Source: Bacteroidales bacterium
GTDB lineage: Bacteria; Bacteroidota; Bacteroidia; Bacteroidales; P3
Assembly (NCBI GenBank): GCA_017480145.1
Contig: JAFVBF010000038.1
Span: 1-33,872 of the forward strand
Length of the DNA: 33,872 bases
Direction of reading: 5' to 3'
Of the stretch, positions 1-8,029 are shown piece after piece (within the stretch, counting starts at the first letter, position 1; each line of letters begins with the position of its first letter). A model generated the notes under the pieces. It was not told the origin of the DNA and did no database searches. It saw only the letters and a program-made list of their open reading frames with translations. Both the position numbers and the translations under genes were made by a program.

Positions 1-1019
1 CAGTCGGTATGCAGACTCGCGCTTTGGTGCACCACACCGCCTGCACCGCCTACGGCTCCACTCACCGCCGCCCCATAGGCATGCTCCTGACCGCTGACGG
101 AAAGACGCTCGTCCAAAAGAAGGGTACATAGCCAGTAGTTGCTGTCGTAGCGAGCATCTGGAGCTCGGTGCACCGTGATGCCCTCCTCTTCCCGAAACGC
201 CTCTTCGTAGAGCGACTGGATGTGCTTGTGATGGGCGATATGGTCGGCTGCGACGGTCATCTGTCCGCGGCCAATGCCGGCACAGATGTTCGACATACGA
301 TAGTTATAGCCTATGGCTTCATGCTGATAGTAGGGATAGGCTTCGCGTGCTTGGGTGGCCAGCCACATGATGTGTTGCCACCCCGCGTCGTCGGGACATA
401 TCAAGGCGCCACCTCCACTGGTGGTAATCATCTTATTGCCGTTGAACGACAACACGCCATACCGGCCAAACGTACCAAGGACCTGTCCGTCGAACCGGCT
501 TCCGAAGCCTTCGGCTGCATCCTCGATGACGGGAATGTCGTAGCGCTCGGCTACCTCCAGGATGCGTCTGATGTCGTACGGCATGCCATAGAGTGCCACC
601 GGCACGATGGCTTTCGGCTTCTTCCCCGTCTGGGCTATCCGGTCTCGGATGGCCTCTTCGAGCAGCACCGGGTCCATGTTCCATGTCTCGGGCTCGCTGT
701 CGACGAACACTGGTGTTGCTCCCAGGTAGGTTATCGGGTGGCTGGAGGCGCAGAACGTGAAGCTTTGCACCACCACCTCGTCGCCCGCCTGTACGCCACA
801 CCCCAGCAGCGCCAGGTGTACCGCCGCCGTGCCGGCTGACAACGCCACCACGCGCTTGTATTGGCCCACAAAGGCCTCCAGCTCTTTCTCAAATCCGTTC
901 ACGTTTGGCCCCAGCGGAACTACCCAGTTGCTGTCAAACGCCTCCTGTATGTATTTCTGTTCTATTCCAGCCTCACTCATGTGTGCCAGGCATAGGTAGA
1001 TGCGATTCTTGGTTGGCAT
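1..1019 (-). CDS. DegT/DnrJ/EryC1/StrS aminotransferase, 3' end cut by window edge
   Basis: PLP-dependent nucleotide-sugar aminotransferase that would convert a 4-keto or 3-keto NDP-sugar to an amino sugar in the cytoplasm. The reading frame is open from the ATG at 1019 to the window edge, about 339 residues, so roughly the last tenth is missing. Seen in it: the family start PTKNRIYLCLAHMSEAG, VVPLGPNVNGFE, SAGTAAVHLAL near residue 61, VIEDAAEGFGS with Asp167 (PLP ring nitrogen) and SFNGNKMITTSGGG with Lys196 (Schiff base). It is the last visible gene of minus-strand operon A, after the initiating sugar transferase. That pairing resembles PglC-PglE-type loci making 4-amino-6-deoxy sugars (inference). 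Its first ~160 bp are almost identical to the gene start at 33712 on the other strand. Confidence 0.92.
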   Translation of the reverse strand, partial: MPTKNRIYLCLAHMSEAGIEQKYIQEAFDSNWVVPLGPNVNGFEKELEAFVGQYKRVVALSAGTAAVHLALLGCGVQAGDEVVVQSFTFCASSHPITYLGATPVFVDSEPETWNMDPVLLEEAIRDRIAQTGKKPKAIVPVALYGMPYDIRRILEVAERYDIPVIEDAAEGFGSRFDGQVLGTFGRYGVLSFNGNKMITTSGGGALICPDDAGWQHIMWLATQAREAYPYYQHEAIGYNYRMSNICAGIGRGQMTVAADHIAHHKHIQSLYEEAFREEEGITVHRAPDARYDSNYWLCTLLLDERLSVSGQEHAYGAAVSGAVGGAGGVVHQSASLHTD

Positions 1020-1100
1020 GATATGGTCAGATGTGTTATTCTATAGATTTCTTTAGGCAATTCTCTCAAGTGGTCGCAAGGGCAACAGATAAACGACGCG

Positions 1101-1767
1101 TCATATCGTCTCATCGGCATAGGAGATTCGCCGACCGAGAACGGTGGCGAAGATGATTTTGATGTCGGTCCAAAAGGAATAGTGGTGCAGGTAGTAGCGA
1201 TTGAGACGAACCTTGTCGGGGAAGATGACGTTGTCGTTGTACCACAGGGCAAGTTGCTCGGCATTCATTTGCTTAAAGTCGGGATTATTCATTGTTGAGG
1301 TGTTTGTTTACAAATAGTGCAATTTGTTCTTCTTCGTCGCGATATTTGAGGGAAGCAGGGCCTGTGATGCCAGGACGAAGTTGCAGCACCTCGCGGTCGT
1401 CGCCTTGCAGTTGGTCGGCATAGCCAGGCACATCGGGCCTCGGCCCGACAAAGCTCATGTCGCCTCGGAGTACATTCCACAGTTCGGGTAGTTCGTCGAG
1501 CTTGTAGCGACGCAGTTTGGCCCCCAAGGGGGTGATACGGCTCTCGCCAGCCACGCTGACGCTACTTCCGCCATGCCCCACTGTCATGGAGCGGAACTTC
1601 ACCATAGTAAACAGCCGTCCGTCCTTACCTACGCGCTTCTGTTTGAAAAGGACCGGTCCTCCCGGCATCTTTATCTTGATGAGCAGAGCCACCACAAGCA
1701 TCACAGGCGACAGCACGATGAGGCCGAAAAAGGAGACCACACGGTCGAACAACCATTTGAGAAACAT
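1101..1767 (-). pseudogene. Initiating undecaprenyl-phosphate sugar transferase, split into two overlapping frames
   Basis: Bacterial sugar transferase (WcaJ/PglC-like phosphoglycosyl transferase), which would move the first sugar-1-phosphate to undecaprenyl phosphate at the inner membrane. The first frame (1767-1285, 160 aa) has an N-terminal membrane helix, KFRSM, KLDELPELWNVLRGDMS and VGPRP, then RPGITGPASLKYRDEEEQ. It stops at TAA 1287-1285. The usual C-terminal part (NVIFPDKVRLNRYYLHHYSF, then WTDIKI) continues in the +1 frame from ATG 1292 to 1101. Together the pieces span 667 nt, and removing one base gives one 221-aa protein of normal length. The join is not in a homopolymer, so I read it as a frameshift or as two translationally coupled pieces. 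The core catalytic motifs all lie in the first piece, which may retain activity. Sequencing error cannot be excluded. Confidence 0.75.
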
Positions 1768-1800
1768 ACGTGTATGTGATAATGTGTCTTTCCAGACAAG

Positions 1801-3309
1801 CTACTTCCTGAAGAAGGTTCTGAACACCCACCCCCTGAGACTATTGGGCATTGCCACCTGCACAGTCCATCGTGCCACTACATTGTAGAGATATTGCGGA
1901 TAGGTGAGCATGCCGTTTTCGTACATATATCGGGCAAGGGCTTTCTCGCTCTTGTAGTACAGGCGACCTCCACGACGGGCGTACATATCCTTACCCACCC
2001 GCACATTGACAAGAACACTCGAAAGGTTGCCCATCAAGCAGCCTCCCAACGCCATGCGAACCCAGAGATAGAGATCCTCATCGTAATGCCAGGGCTGATA
2101 GTTGCCCACACGAAGTACGGCCTCCTTACGAAACATGACCGTCATGTGGTTGAACGGGCATCGACGGCGCATGTATTGTTTTATATCCTGATCCAAACAG
2201 GGCACTTCGCGTCGGGCAACGATATGAGTCGCTTCGCCAATAAACTCCGTAATCTGTCCGCCTACAATGTCCACTTCTGGGTGCGCCTCCAAGAAGTGGA
2301 GCTGTTGCTCGAAGCGAGTAGGTTGGCAGATGTCGTCGCTGTCCATGCGTGCCACGAGGGCTTGCGAACAGTTCTCCACAGCCACACGAAGCGCCTCACC
2401 AAGTCCTTTATTTTCTAACAGTCTGATTATTACCCCCCCCGAGCAGATAGACATATATTTCTCTATCACGGCATCAATGGCCTCAGGTACGGGTCCATCG
2501 ACCACGAGCACCCACTCCGTGGGCTTCACGGTCTGATTGACCAACACGCTTTCCAGCGCCCAATCGAAGTATTCGGGATTGTCTTTTCCATAGACCGACA
2601 TCGCCAGCGAGAAGGGTGTGTCGGCAACATTGCTTGATGTATTCATAGCAGGTTCGTCTGTTACGATGGGTTCGTCGCGAAGCAGAGAAAAAAGATGTTT
2701 TCGCACACTTTGGGGTGCCAGGACTTCGCCGCCTAACCGCTTGGCGACATTCCACGCATAGCGCCCCACGCCGATGTCCCCTTGTCGAAGCATGTATCGT
2801 TGCAACTTTGCCTCGCTGCGGAAGTAGCGCCAACCGCCACGACGGCCGTACATCTCTTCTCCGACGCGGGCATCGACCAACACCTGCGGCAGGTTGCCCA
2901 TCGGCAAATGGGCTTCGGCCAAGCGAAGCCAGAGGTAGTAGTCCTCGTTGCAATACCATTCGCGAAAACCTCCGACCGCGGCAACCCTTGCCTTGTTGAG
3001 CATGGCAGTCATCATATTGATTGGACTTCGACTGCGAAGCGTACGGCAGATGCTTTCGTTGTCGGTGGGTACCCGTCGGGAACAGCGCGGATGCGCTGGG
3101 TCGGCTTCGAACTCGTTGATTTGTCCTCCGAACGCAGCCACTTCGGGATGGGCGGCGACATAGGCCATCTGCAAGGCAAACCGATTGCGGCGGGACACAT
3201 CGTCACTATCCATATATGCCACCCAAGGATAAGAGGCTGCTTCCAGCCCGGTCTGTCGTGCTTTGGCATGGCCTTGGTTGACAGACAAGCGTTCAACTTG
3301 TATATTCAT
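1801..3309 (-). CDS. Two-domain family 2 glycosyltransferase, first domain N-terminally short
   Basis: Cytoplasmic glycosyltransferase of 502 aa with two tandem GT2 (GT-A fold) modules. Module 1 covers about residues 1-215 and carries AYMDSDDVS as its DXD site. Module 2 starts near residue 230 (SLAMSVYGKDNPEYFDWALE) and carries ARMDSDDIC. Each ends in the same pattern (MYGRRGGWRYF / MYARRGGRLYY). Module 2 has ~93 residues before its DXD site and module 1 only ~37, so module 1 lacks its nucleotide-binding strand. The frame stays open upstream to a TAG near 3402 but has no better start and no recognisable GT2 start. An 8-bp G tract (C8 at 2433-2440 on the plus strand) lies in module 2 at SGGVII and is in frame here. 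A change of one base would truncate module 2. Sugar specificity cannot be told. Confidence 0.85.
   Translation of the reverse strand: MNIQVERLSVNQGHAKARQTGLEAASYPWVAYMDSDDVSRRNRFALQMAYVAAHPEVAAFGGQINEFEADPAHPRCSRRVPTDNESICRTLRSRSPINMMTAMLNKARVAAVGGFREWYCNEDYYLWLRLAEAHLPMGNLPQVLVDARVGEEMYGRRGGWRYFRSEAKLQRYMLRQGDIGVGRYAWNVAKRLGGEVLAPQSVRKHLFSLLRDEPIVTDEPAMNTSSNVADTPFSLAMSVYGKDNPEYFDWALESVLVNQTVKPTEWVLVVDGPVPEAIDAVIEKYMSICSGGVIIRLLENKGLGEALRVAVENCSQALVARMDSDDICQPTRFEQQLHFLEAHPEVDIVGGQITEFIGEATHIVARREVPCLDQDIKQYMRRRCPFNHMTVMFRKEAVLRVGNYQPWHYDEDLYLWVRMALGGCLMGNLSSVLVNVRVGKDMYARRGGRLYYKSEKALARYMYENGMLTYPQYLYNVVARWTVQVAMPNSLRGWVFRTFFRK
2433..2440 (-). repeat. Poly-G tract (8), in frame, inside GT2 gene
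   Basis: Eight G on the coding strand followed by TA, reading TCG GGG GGG GTA. The gene is open across it, so this is the ON length. It has the same G-run-then-TA shape as four other tracts in this window and is a candidate slipped-strand site. Confidence 0.6.
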
Positions 3310-3425
3310 TATATATAAGAGTTCGAAGTATGGTTTTTTGGGGGTGTTATGCTCGGCCGCTACCCTTTCACATGAAGGAAAAACTCGTATCGAATGTACC
3401 TAAGGATTCGTTGTTCCTGTGAAGT

Positions 3426-4254
3426 TTAGTCCTGCTTCCTCACAATCTCTTCCTGCATCAAAACGGTAGACAAATTGTACAACAGACGGTGACTCGAACT
3501 TCGCTTCTTTATTCCGTTGCGAAAGGGATAGAGCCCCTTGACCAGCGGCCATATCAACGGATGGTAGACCACGTGGAGTCGGCAATAGGCATAGCGAAAG
3601 TTGAGCACACGACATAGAAAGTCCTGATAACCGGTCTGATGGCGCAAGTTTCGCTCGCCATCGCATATGTAGCGGAAGTGGCGCTGGTTGAGGTAGTAGT
3701 CGCAGAGTTGGTAGGCCACGGCTGCGTTCACCTCCAGCTTCATGAACCGTTCGGGCACCTTCACCACCGAGAGGTGTACCATGTCTGCTTGTGGATGGCA
3801 GATGGCATAGCCGCAAAGCTGGCCTGTGGCCTTCTCGCGACACAGCCAGAAGTCGCCCTTCTCACTACAGACTGATTGTGTAAAGCGATCGTGCTCCAAC
3901 TGCGGCCGGTAGGACTCTGGATATTCGGCAAAGGCTTCGACGGCTATCAGATAGATCTCGTCGGCCAACTCGGGCGAGACAGCATCCACCTTGCACACCT
4001 CCACATTCTCCAAGCCGCGACGAACGCGGTAGCGCTGCTTGGCCTTCAACTCGTCGAGACTCACCGGTGTATCGCGGAGGCAATACCACCATTCTCGGCA
4101 GGCATCGTCGTCAAAATGAGAAGTGTAGCGTACGAAGTACCCCCCCCCTACGAATCAGATAGCCAGCAAGTTGCTTCTTGCTTACGGCGTCTCGGTTCTC
4201 GTCGGGCGTCCCGCTGGGTATCCAAGCCCCTTGGTATTTCTGAAGTGCTATCAT
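3426..4254 (-). pseudogene. GNAT-type acyltransferase, out of frame at a 9-bp poly-G tract (candidate phase-variable gene, OFF)
   Basis: The reading frame starts at ATG 4254, overlapping the TGA of the upstream polymerase (TGATG). It is interrupted at a run of nine G (4140-4148) and then stops at 4111. With eight G the frame continues as RRGGYFVRYTSHFDDD into LRDTPVSLDELKAKQRYRV and runs to TAA 3426, giving exactly 275 aa. The C-terminal part resembles the GNAT/FemAB-like acyltransferases common in Bacteroides capsule loci, which probably acylate an amino sugar (family inference). It sits between Wzy and the tandem GT2 of operon A, transcribed with them. The downstream ATG at 4064 could at most give an N-truncated product of 212 aa. 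I judge this to be a switchable gene caught OFF. A basecalling error in the homopolymer is the main alternative. Confidence 0.8.
4140..4148 (-). repeat. Poly-G tract (9), frame-breaking
   Basis: Nine G on the coding strand followed by TA, in the GNAT gene. Eight G would restore the 275-aa frame (CGT AGG GGG GGG TAC). It is one base longer than the ON length. Confidence 0.8.
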
Positions 4255-5528
4255 CACGTGTGAGAGTTCGTTGAACGGTTCAGATTCATTGTCATGGCAA
4301 TAATGATGATGAAAGGCAACACGGAAATCCATGTGATGCCCTTAAACTCGAATACAGCAAAGAGCAGGCTTATGGTCACGAAGAGAAAGCGGCGATGGCG
4401 GCTGATGTTCCAAATGCCAATAAGTACGCTGAGGTACACGATGAGGCAGGCCGGGAGTCCCCCAAAAAGCGAGAGGCGCATGAAGCCCAAGTCGGTACGC
4501 ATATAATATGAGTGGGTTACAGGGTCGGTGAAACGTCCGTCGCCGATGGCCAAGGTCTTTGCCGGTGGCATCCACAGCATGCGGTGCGTCATGGTTTCGA
4601 ACGAGCCGCTCTCGGTGGTACCCGTTGTCAGCAATTCTACGACGGGTCGTGTGGCCCATTCGTAGGTGGAGCTGAAATCCTGGTTGACCGCAAAGAGGAG
4701 ACGAATCAGCAACACAAGGAAGGCAACAATGATGAGAATGGTGAGCATCAGGCGCAGATTAATCTTTCGATACCACATCGCAGCCAAGGCGGTGATGACG
4801 ATGGACGTCACCAGACCGCTACGCCCATAGAAGAAGTTGCCGATGAGCATGACGGCCGCCAGCAGGGTGTAGAACGTCGACCGACGCTTCGAGCTGAGAT
4901 AGAAGCAGAAGATGATGCCCATCGAGCAGGCGATGGTCGACCGAAAGCCGGCAAAGCCATCGATGCTGACGCGGTTTTGGTAGCCGTAGCTCTCGAAGAG
5001 GTCTATTCGTTCGTTGTAGATGAAACTCAGCCAAAAACTCTTGAAAGAAGGGAAGATGGCCAGCAGGAGGGTGAAGCCGATGTAGTACACATTGGCCAAG
5101 ATGAAGTAGTGCATGAACCTCTCTTCGTAGGGAATGCTGCTGTTGGGGTACATCTTGAGTAGCACTACGACGAGAAACATGTACCGGATGAGGGTGCGGA
5201 ATGGGCCGGCGATGGTCCAGAAGAAGCTCCAGTCGTTGCTGTTGTTGAGAGCGATGGTAAGCACCGACCACACCATCAGCAGCAGGAAGCCCACCAGAAA
5301 CACCACTCCTTCTCGCCGCTGCAGCACGCCCAGGAGCTTCCGCAGATAGGAAGGGTTGGCGAGAAGATAGAGGATGGGGATGCCGTAGGTGACGGCATAG
5401 GAGAACGCCACGAAGCCATTCACCAGAAAGGGGTGGACAAAGTAGAAGAACAACAGCGAAATCCACAACCCTTTCCGATCACGGACGGTTGCGCTGGCCT
5501 TCACAGATGCAGTGGAAACCGGACTCAT
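4254..5528 (-). CDS. Wzy-like O-antigen/capsule repeat-unit polymerase
   Basis: Integral membrane protein of 424 aa with about ten to twelve hydrophobic segments, beginning after a short polar N-terminus (LWISLLFFYFVHPFLVNGF) and ending in LLFAVFEFKGITWISVLPF. The long, more polar loop around residues 275-340 (DFSSTYEWATRPVVELLTTG) fits the large periplasmic loop of O-antigen polymerases and O-antigen ligases. I name it Wzy by topology, length and position, because these proteins have little conserved sequence. It lies between the CDP-glycerol-transferase-like gene (3 bp gap) and the GNAT gene (1-bp TGATG overlap), so it is part of operon A. It would polymerise lipid-linked repeat units on the periplasmic side. 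A WaaL-type ligase is possible but less likely, since operon A has no other polymerase. Confidence 0.8.
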   Translation of the reverse strand: MSPVSTASVKASATVRDRKGLWISLLFFYFVHPFLVNGFVAFSYAVTYGIPILYLLANPSYLRKLLGVLQRREGVVFLVGFLLLMVWSVLTIALNNSNDWSFFWTIAGPFRTLIRYMFLVVVLLKMYPNSSIPYEERFMHYFILANVYYIGFTLLLAIFPSFKSFWLSFIYNERIDLFESYGYQNRVSIDGFAGFRSTIACSMGIIFCFYLSSKRRSTFYTLLAAVMLIGNFFYGRSGLVTSIVITALAAMWYRKINLRLMLTILIIVAFLVLLIRLLFAVNQDFSSTYEWATRPVVELLTTGTTESGSFETMTHRMLWMPPAKTLAIGDGRFTDPVTHSYYMRTDLGFMRLSLFGGLPACLIVYLSVLIGIWNISRHRRFLFVTISLLFAVFEFKGITWISVLPFIIIIAMTMNLNRSTNSHT

Positions 5529-5531
5529 GTC

Positions 5532-6731
5532 TTACACTCCAGCTTTGAGATCGTTGAATATGCGCTCGCTGTTATGGGTGTCGTAGAAGGGGAACAGGCG
5601 GCGGTGCTCGGCCAGGTAGGCCTCGTCGACGGCGCAGCGCTCCTGCACCATGCGCGCTATTTCCTGCACCACGTCGTCTTCCGCGTCAAAGGTCTTCCCA
5701 AAGGGATTGTTGTGGTAGTCAAAGTAGCCTTGTCCGTATTGGTACTGGCGATATTTCTCTTCGTCGAACTGATAGAAGACCACAGGCTTCTTCATGTAGA
5801 CCATGTCGAAGAACACGCTGCTGTAGTCGGTCACCATGAGGGCCGACGTCTTCAGGAGGTCCTGGATGTCGTAGTCGCGCCACGAGGCCACCTTGACATA
5901 GGACGGAAGGTCGGAAAAGTAATGGATATAGGGCTGCATGTTGTGGTGAGGATAAAAGAGCACCTCCAACTGCTCGCGTTCGGCCAAGGCTCGCAACTGC
6001 GGATGTTGCAGCAGCGAACGCCACCGTTCGAGGTATTCCGAATGCTCCACATCGCCATCGGCATCGCTGTGCCGCTTGCTGGGCAGGCGGAACCAATAGC
6101 GCCAGGTGGGCATCACCAACAATTGGCGGGGATGCACGTCAACCTCGTGCAACGCATCCATGCGCGGCATGCCCGTCAGCCTCACCGTTCCCTCGGGATA
6201 GCCAAACTGACGACGGATGAAGGCGGCCTCGTCCGTGGTGCTTGTCACAAAGTAGTCAATACGTGATACATTGGAATACAACCACTTAACATCATTGATT
6301 GTGATCCCGTGTTGCAGAAAAATGTTCTTCACCTGTACGAGACCTTGCAGCTCCAAAAACGCGCAAAAGGCCGCATTGGGCTTGCCCCCTTTGGCAGAAC
6401 TGATATTGTAGCGGCAGCAGAGGAACATCAACCAATGTCGCAACGAGCCGTATTCCACCACATCACCCAAATCGGCCACACGCCGGAACTCGGGCGAGCT
6501 CCGACGGATGGCATAGCGGCAGCGAATCTCGGGATGCGTCTGCCGCAGGTAACGGAAGAAGTGGTAGCCGTTGTCGTGCGCCTCCATAGGCTCCTCGCAC
6601 ACCAGCCACAGGTCGGCATACCGCCTACGACCCATCGGCCGTAGCACTTCGGCGAGCAGAAAAGGAAAGAGATGAAGCATGTCCCGCACCTTTACGTCGC
6701 GCAGGCGGTTGAAAAAATAGCTTAGATTCAT
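5532..6731 (-). CDS. CDP-glycerol glycerophosphotransferase family protein (TagB/TagF-like)
   Basis: A 399-aa protein of the CDP-glycerol:poly(glycerophosphate) transferase family, whose known members transfer glycerol phosphate, ribitol phosphate or similar units from a CDP donor to a lipid-linked glycan at the cytoplasmic membrane face. Seen: FLQHGITINDVKWLYSN near residue 150, TGMPRMD, a long middle stretch with LEVLFYPHHNMQPYI, and the C-terminal signature MVTDYSSVFFDMVYMKKPVV followed by YGQGYFDY. These include the His and Asp/Ser positions conserved in TagF. Start ATG 6731; the upstream GT2 gene ends 294 bp away. In Bacteroidetes such genes occur in capsule loci and may add phosphate-bridged or other substituents. 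The actual donor is unknown, and no CDP-glycerol synthesis gene is visible here. Confidence 0.85.
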   Translation of the reverse strand: MNLSYFFNRLRDVKVRDMLHLFPFLLAEVLRPMGRRRYADLWLVCEEPMEAHDNGYHFFRYLRQTHPEIRCRYAIRRSSPEFRRVADLGDVVEYGSLRHWLMFLCCRYNISSAKGGKPNAAFCAFLELQGLVQVKNIFLQHGITINDVKWLYSNVSRIDYFVTSTTDEAAFIRRQFGYPEGTVRLTGMPRMDALHEVDVHPRQLLVMPTWRYWFRLPSKRHSDADGDVEHSEYLERWRSLLQHPQLRALAEREQLEVLFYPHHNMQPYIHYFSDLPSYVKVASWRDYDIQDLLKTSALMVTDYSSVFFDMVYMKKPVVFYQFDEEKYRQYQYGQGYFDYHNNPFGKTFDAEDDVVQEIARMVQERCAVDEAYLAEHRRLFPFYDTHNSERIFNDLKAGV

Positions 6732-7025
6732 TGTCTTTTTACGTGAGAAGCCGTCGGCTTCGAAAAGAAAAAAAAATTGGAGCTGTTGCGACAGCGCTTT
6801 TCTGCAAGGCGGCAGGACGCCGAGGCTTCAAGGCTGTCGGTTCACCTTCTTTTGCAGGTGTGTGCCGACCCCGATTCCTCGCCCGCGCTCAAAGCGCAGC
6901 ATGAGGGTCATCTTGATGCTTCCTCGCACAGCATATTTCAGCCCCATTCGGCTTTCGCCTTGCAGGAGTGCACGCCGTCCGACGCCATCGAAAACCAAGG
7001 GAACGGAAGAAGCCGCCCCAAAGCG
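6732..7025. other. Gene-free gap between two operon A genes
   Basis: 294 bp between the GT2 stop and the TagF-like start. It has no convincing reading frame, no clear promoter and no strong hairpin. Several oligo-A runs lie close to the downstream start. An internal promoter cannot be excluded. Confidence 0.5.
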
Positions 7026-8018
7026 TCAAACCAAAGGCTGACGATAAGACGGAGAGAAGAAGGTCTTCACGATGGCGCGCACATCGACGAGGCTGAACCG
7101 AAACACATCGCCCGAAAGGAGAAAAAAAAGGAATGCCTGGGCATTGTAGTTCCTCAACGACCGATAGGCGTCAAGCAACAGCCAACGCAGTTCGCCTCGG
7201 CTGCCGACGATGCGTTTGAGGCTTTTGATCTGCTCCACATCGAACGGAGACTCGTGCATGAGCTTCACCACCGGCGAATCCTCTCCATAGAAAAGGGCAA
7301 AGTAGGCCTGTCGACAGCGGATGCTGTTTTGACGCAACGTGGCTCGGGTTTCGACGCTTTTCGTTATCTGAACCGGACTCAGGCGGTAGCGATGCAGCCG
7401 CTGAGGAATATTGTGGAACGCACCCTTCTGCGAGAGGTCGACCCAGAGGCGATAGTCCTCGGAGTGCTTAAAGTCTGGATTGTAGCGAAGGCCGCTTTGC
7501 TGCAAGGTGCTGCGACGCATCATCACCGTGGGGTGCGCAAAGCAGGAGGCCGACAAGAGCATCTGCTTGCAGGATTCGTCCTCGGTACACAGGTGGTGCG
7601 GCAAGAGGGAGATGAGCCAGTCCTTCACGCGACGCCCCGAAAAGTCGAGTTGCTGCGTTCCGCAGACGATGCACTCGGGATGCTCCTCCAGATATTGTAC
7701 CTGCTTCTCGAACCGGGAAGGCAAAGAGATATCGTCGGCATCCATGCGGGCGACATACTTGCCTTGTGCGGCCTCTAGGCCGCGGTTGAGGCTGTAGATG
7801 AGGCCTCGATTGCGGTCGTTCTCCAACACGCAGATGCGACTATCCAGAGCGGCATACTCATTGAGGATGCGACGATTCTCCTCTCGCTCCGGACAATCGT
7901 TGACAATCAAATACTCAAAGTCGCCATAGCTCTGCCCAAGAATGCTCTCTATCGACTGCCGCAACCACTCCTCCGGCTCCTTATAGGTGCTCATCACCAC
8001 TGTTATCATCGGGTTCAT
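7026..8018 (-). CDS. Family 2 glycosyltransferase
   Basis: Cytoplasmic GT-A glycosyltransferase of 330 aa. The GT2 domain covers about residues 1-230: ITVVMSTYKEPEEWLRQSIE, then FEYLIVNDCPE (nucleotide-binding Asp), GLIYSLNRGLEAAQGKYVAR, and the metal-binding MDADDIS. ASCFAHPTVMMRRSTL and HSEDYRLWVDLSQ (acceptor-side Glu-Asp) follow. The C-terminal ~90 residues are basic and probably membrane-associated (AFLFFLLSGDVFRFSLVDV). I choose ATG 8018 over a TTG 15 bp upstream because 8018 places the usual MITVV start at the N-terminus. The upstream pyruvyl transferase stops 11 bp before it, so the two are probably cotranscribed. Sugar specificity cannot be told from the sequence. Confidence 0.9.
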   Translation of the reverse strand: MNPMITVVMSTYKEPEEWLRQSIESILGQSYGDFEYLIVNDCPEREENRRILNEYAALDSRICVLENDRNRGLIYSLNRGLEAAQGKYVARMDADDISLPSRFEKQVQYLEEHPECIVCGTQQLDFSGRRVKDWLISLLPHHLCTEDESCKQMLLSASCFAHPTVMMRRSTLQQSGLRYNPDFKHSEDYRLWVDLSQKGAFHNIPQRLHRYRLSPVQITKSVETRATLRQNSIRCRQAYFALFYGEDSPVVKLMHESPFDVEQIKSLKRIVGSRGELRWLLLDAYRSLRNYNAQAFLFFLLSGDVFRFSLVDVRAIVKTFFSPSYRQPLV

Positions 8019-8029
8019 GTAGTGATTAT

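Noticed and set aside
168-839. Plus-strand open frame of 223 codons
   Set aside because: It is antisense to the clear DegT aminotransferase and has no family features. The same applies to other long antisense frames such as 5433-6266, 6777-7778 and 20998-21699.
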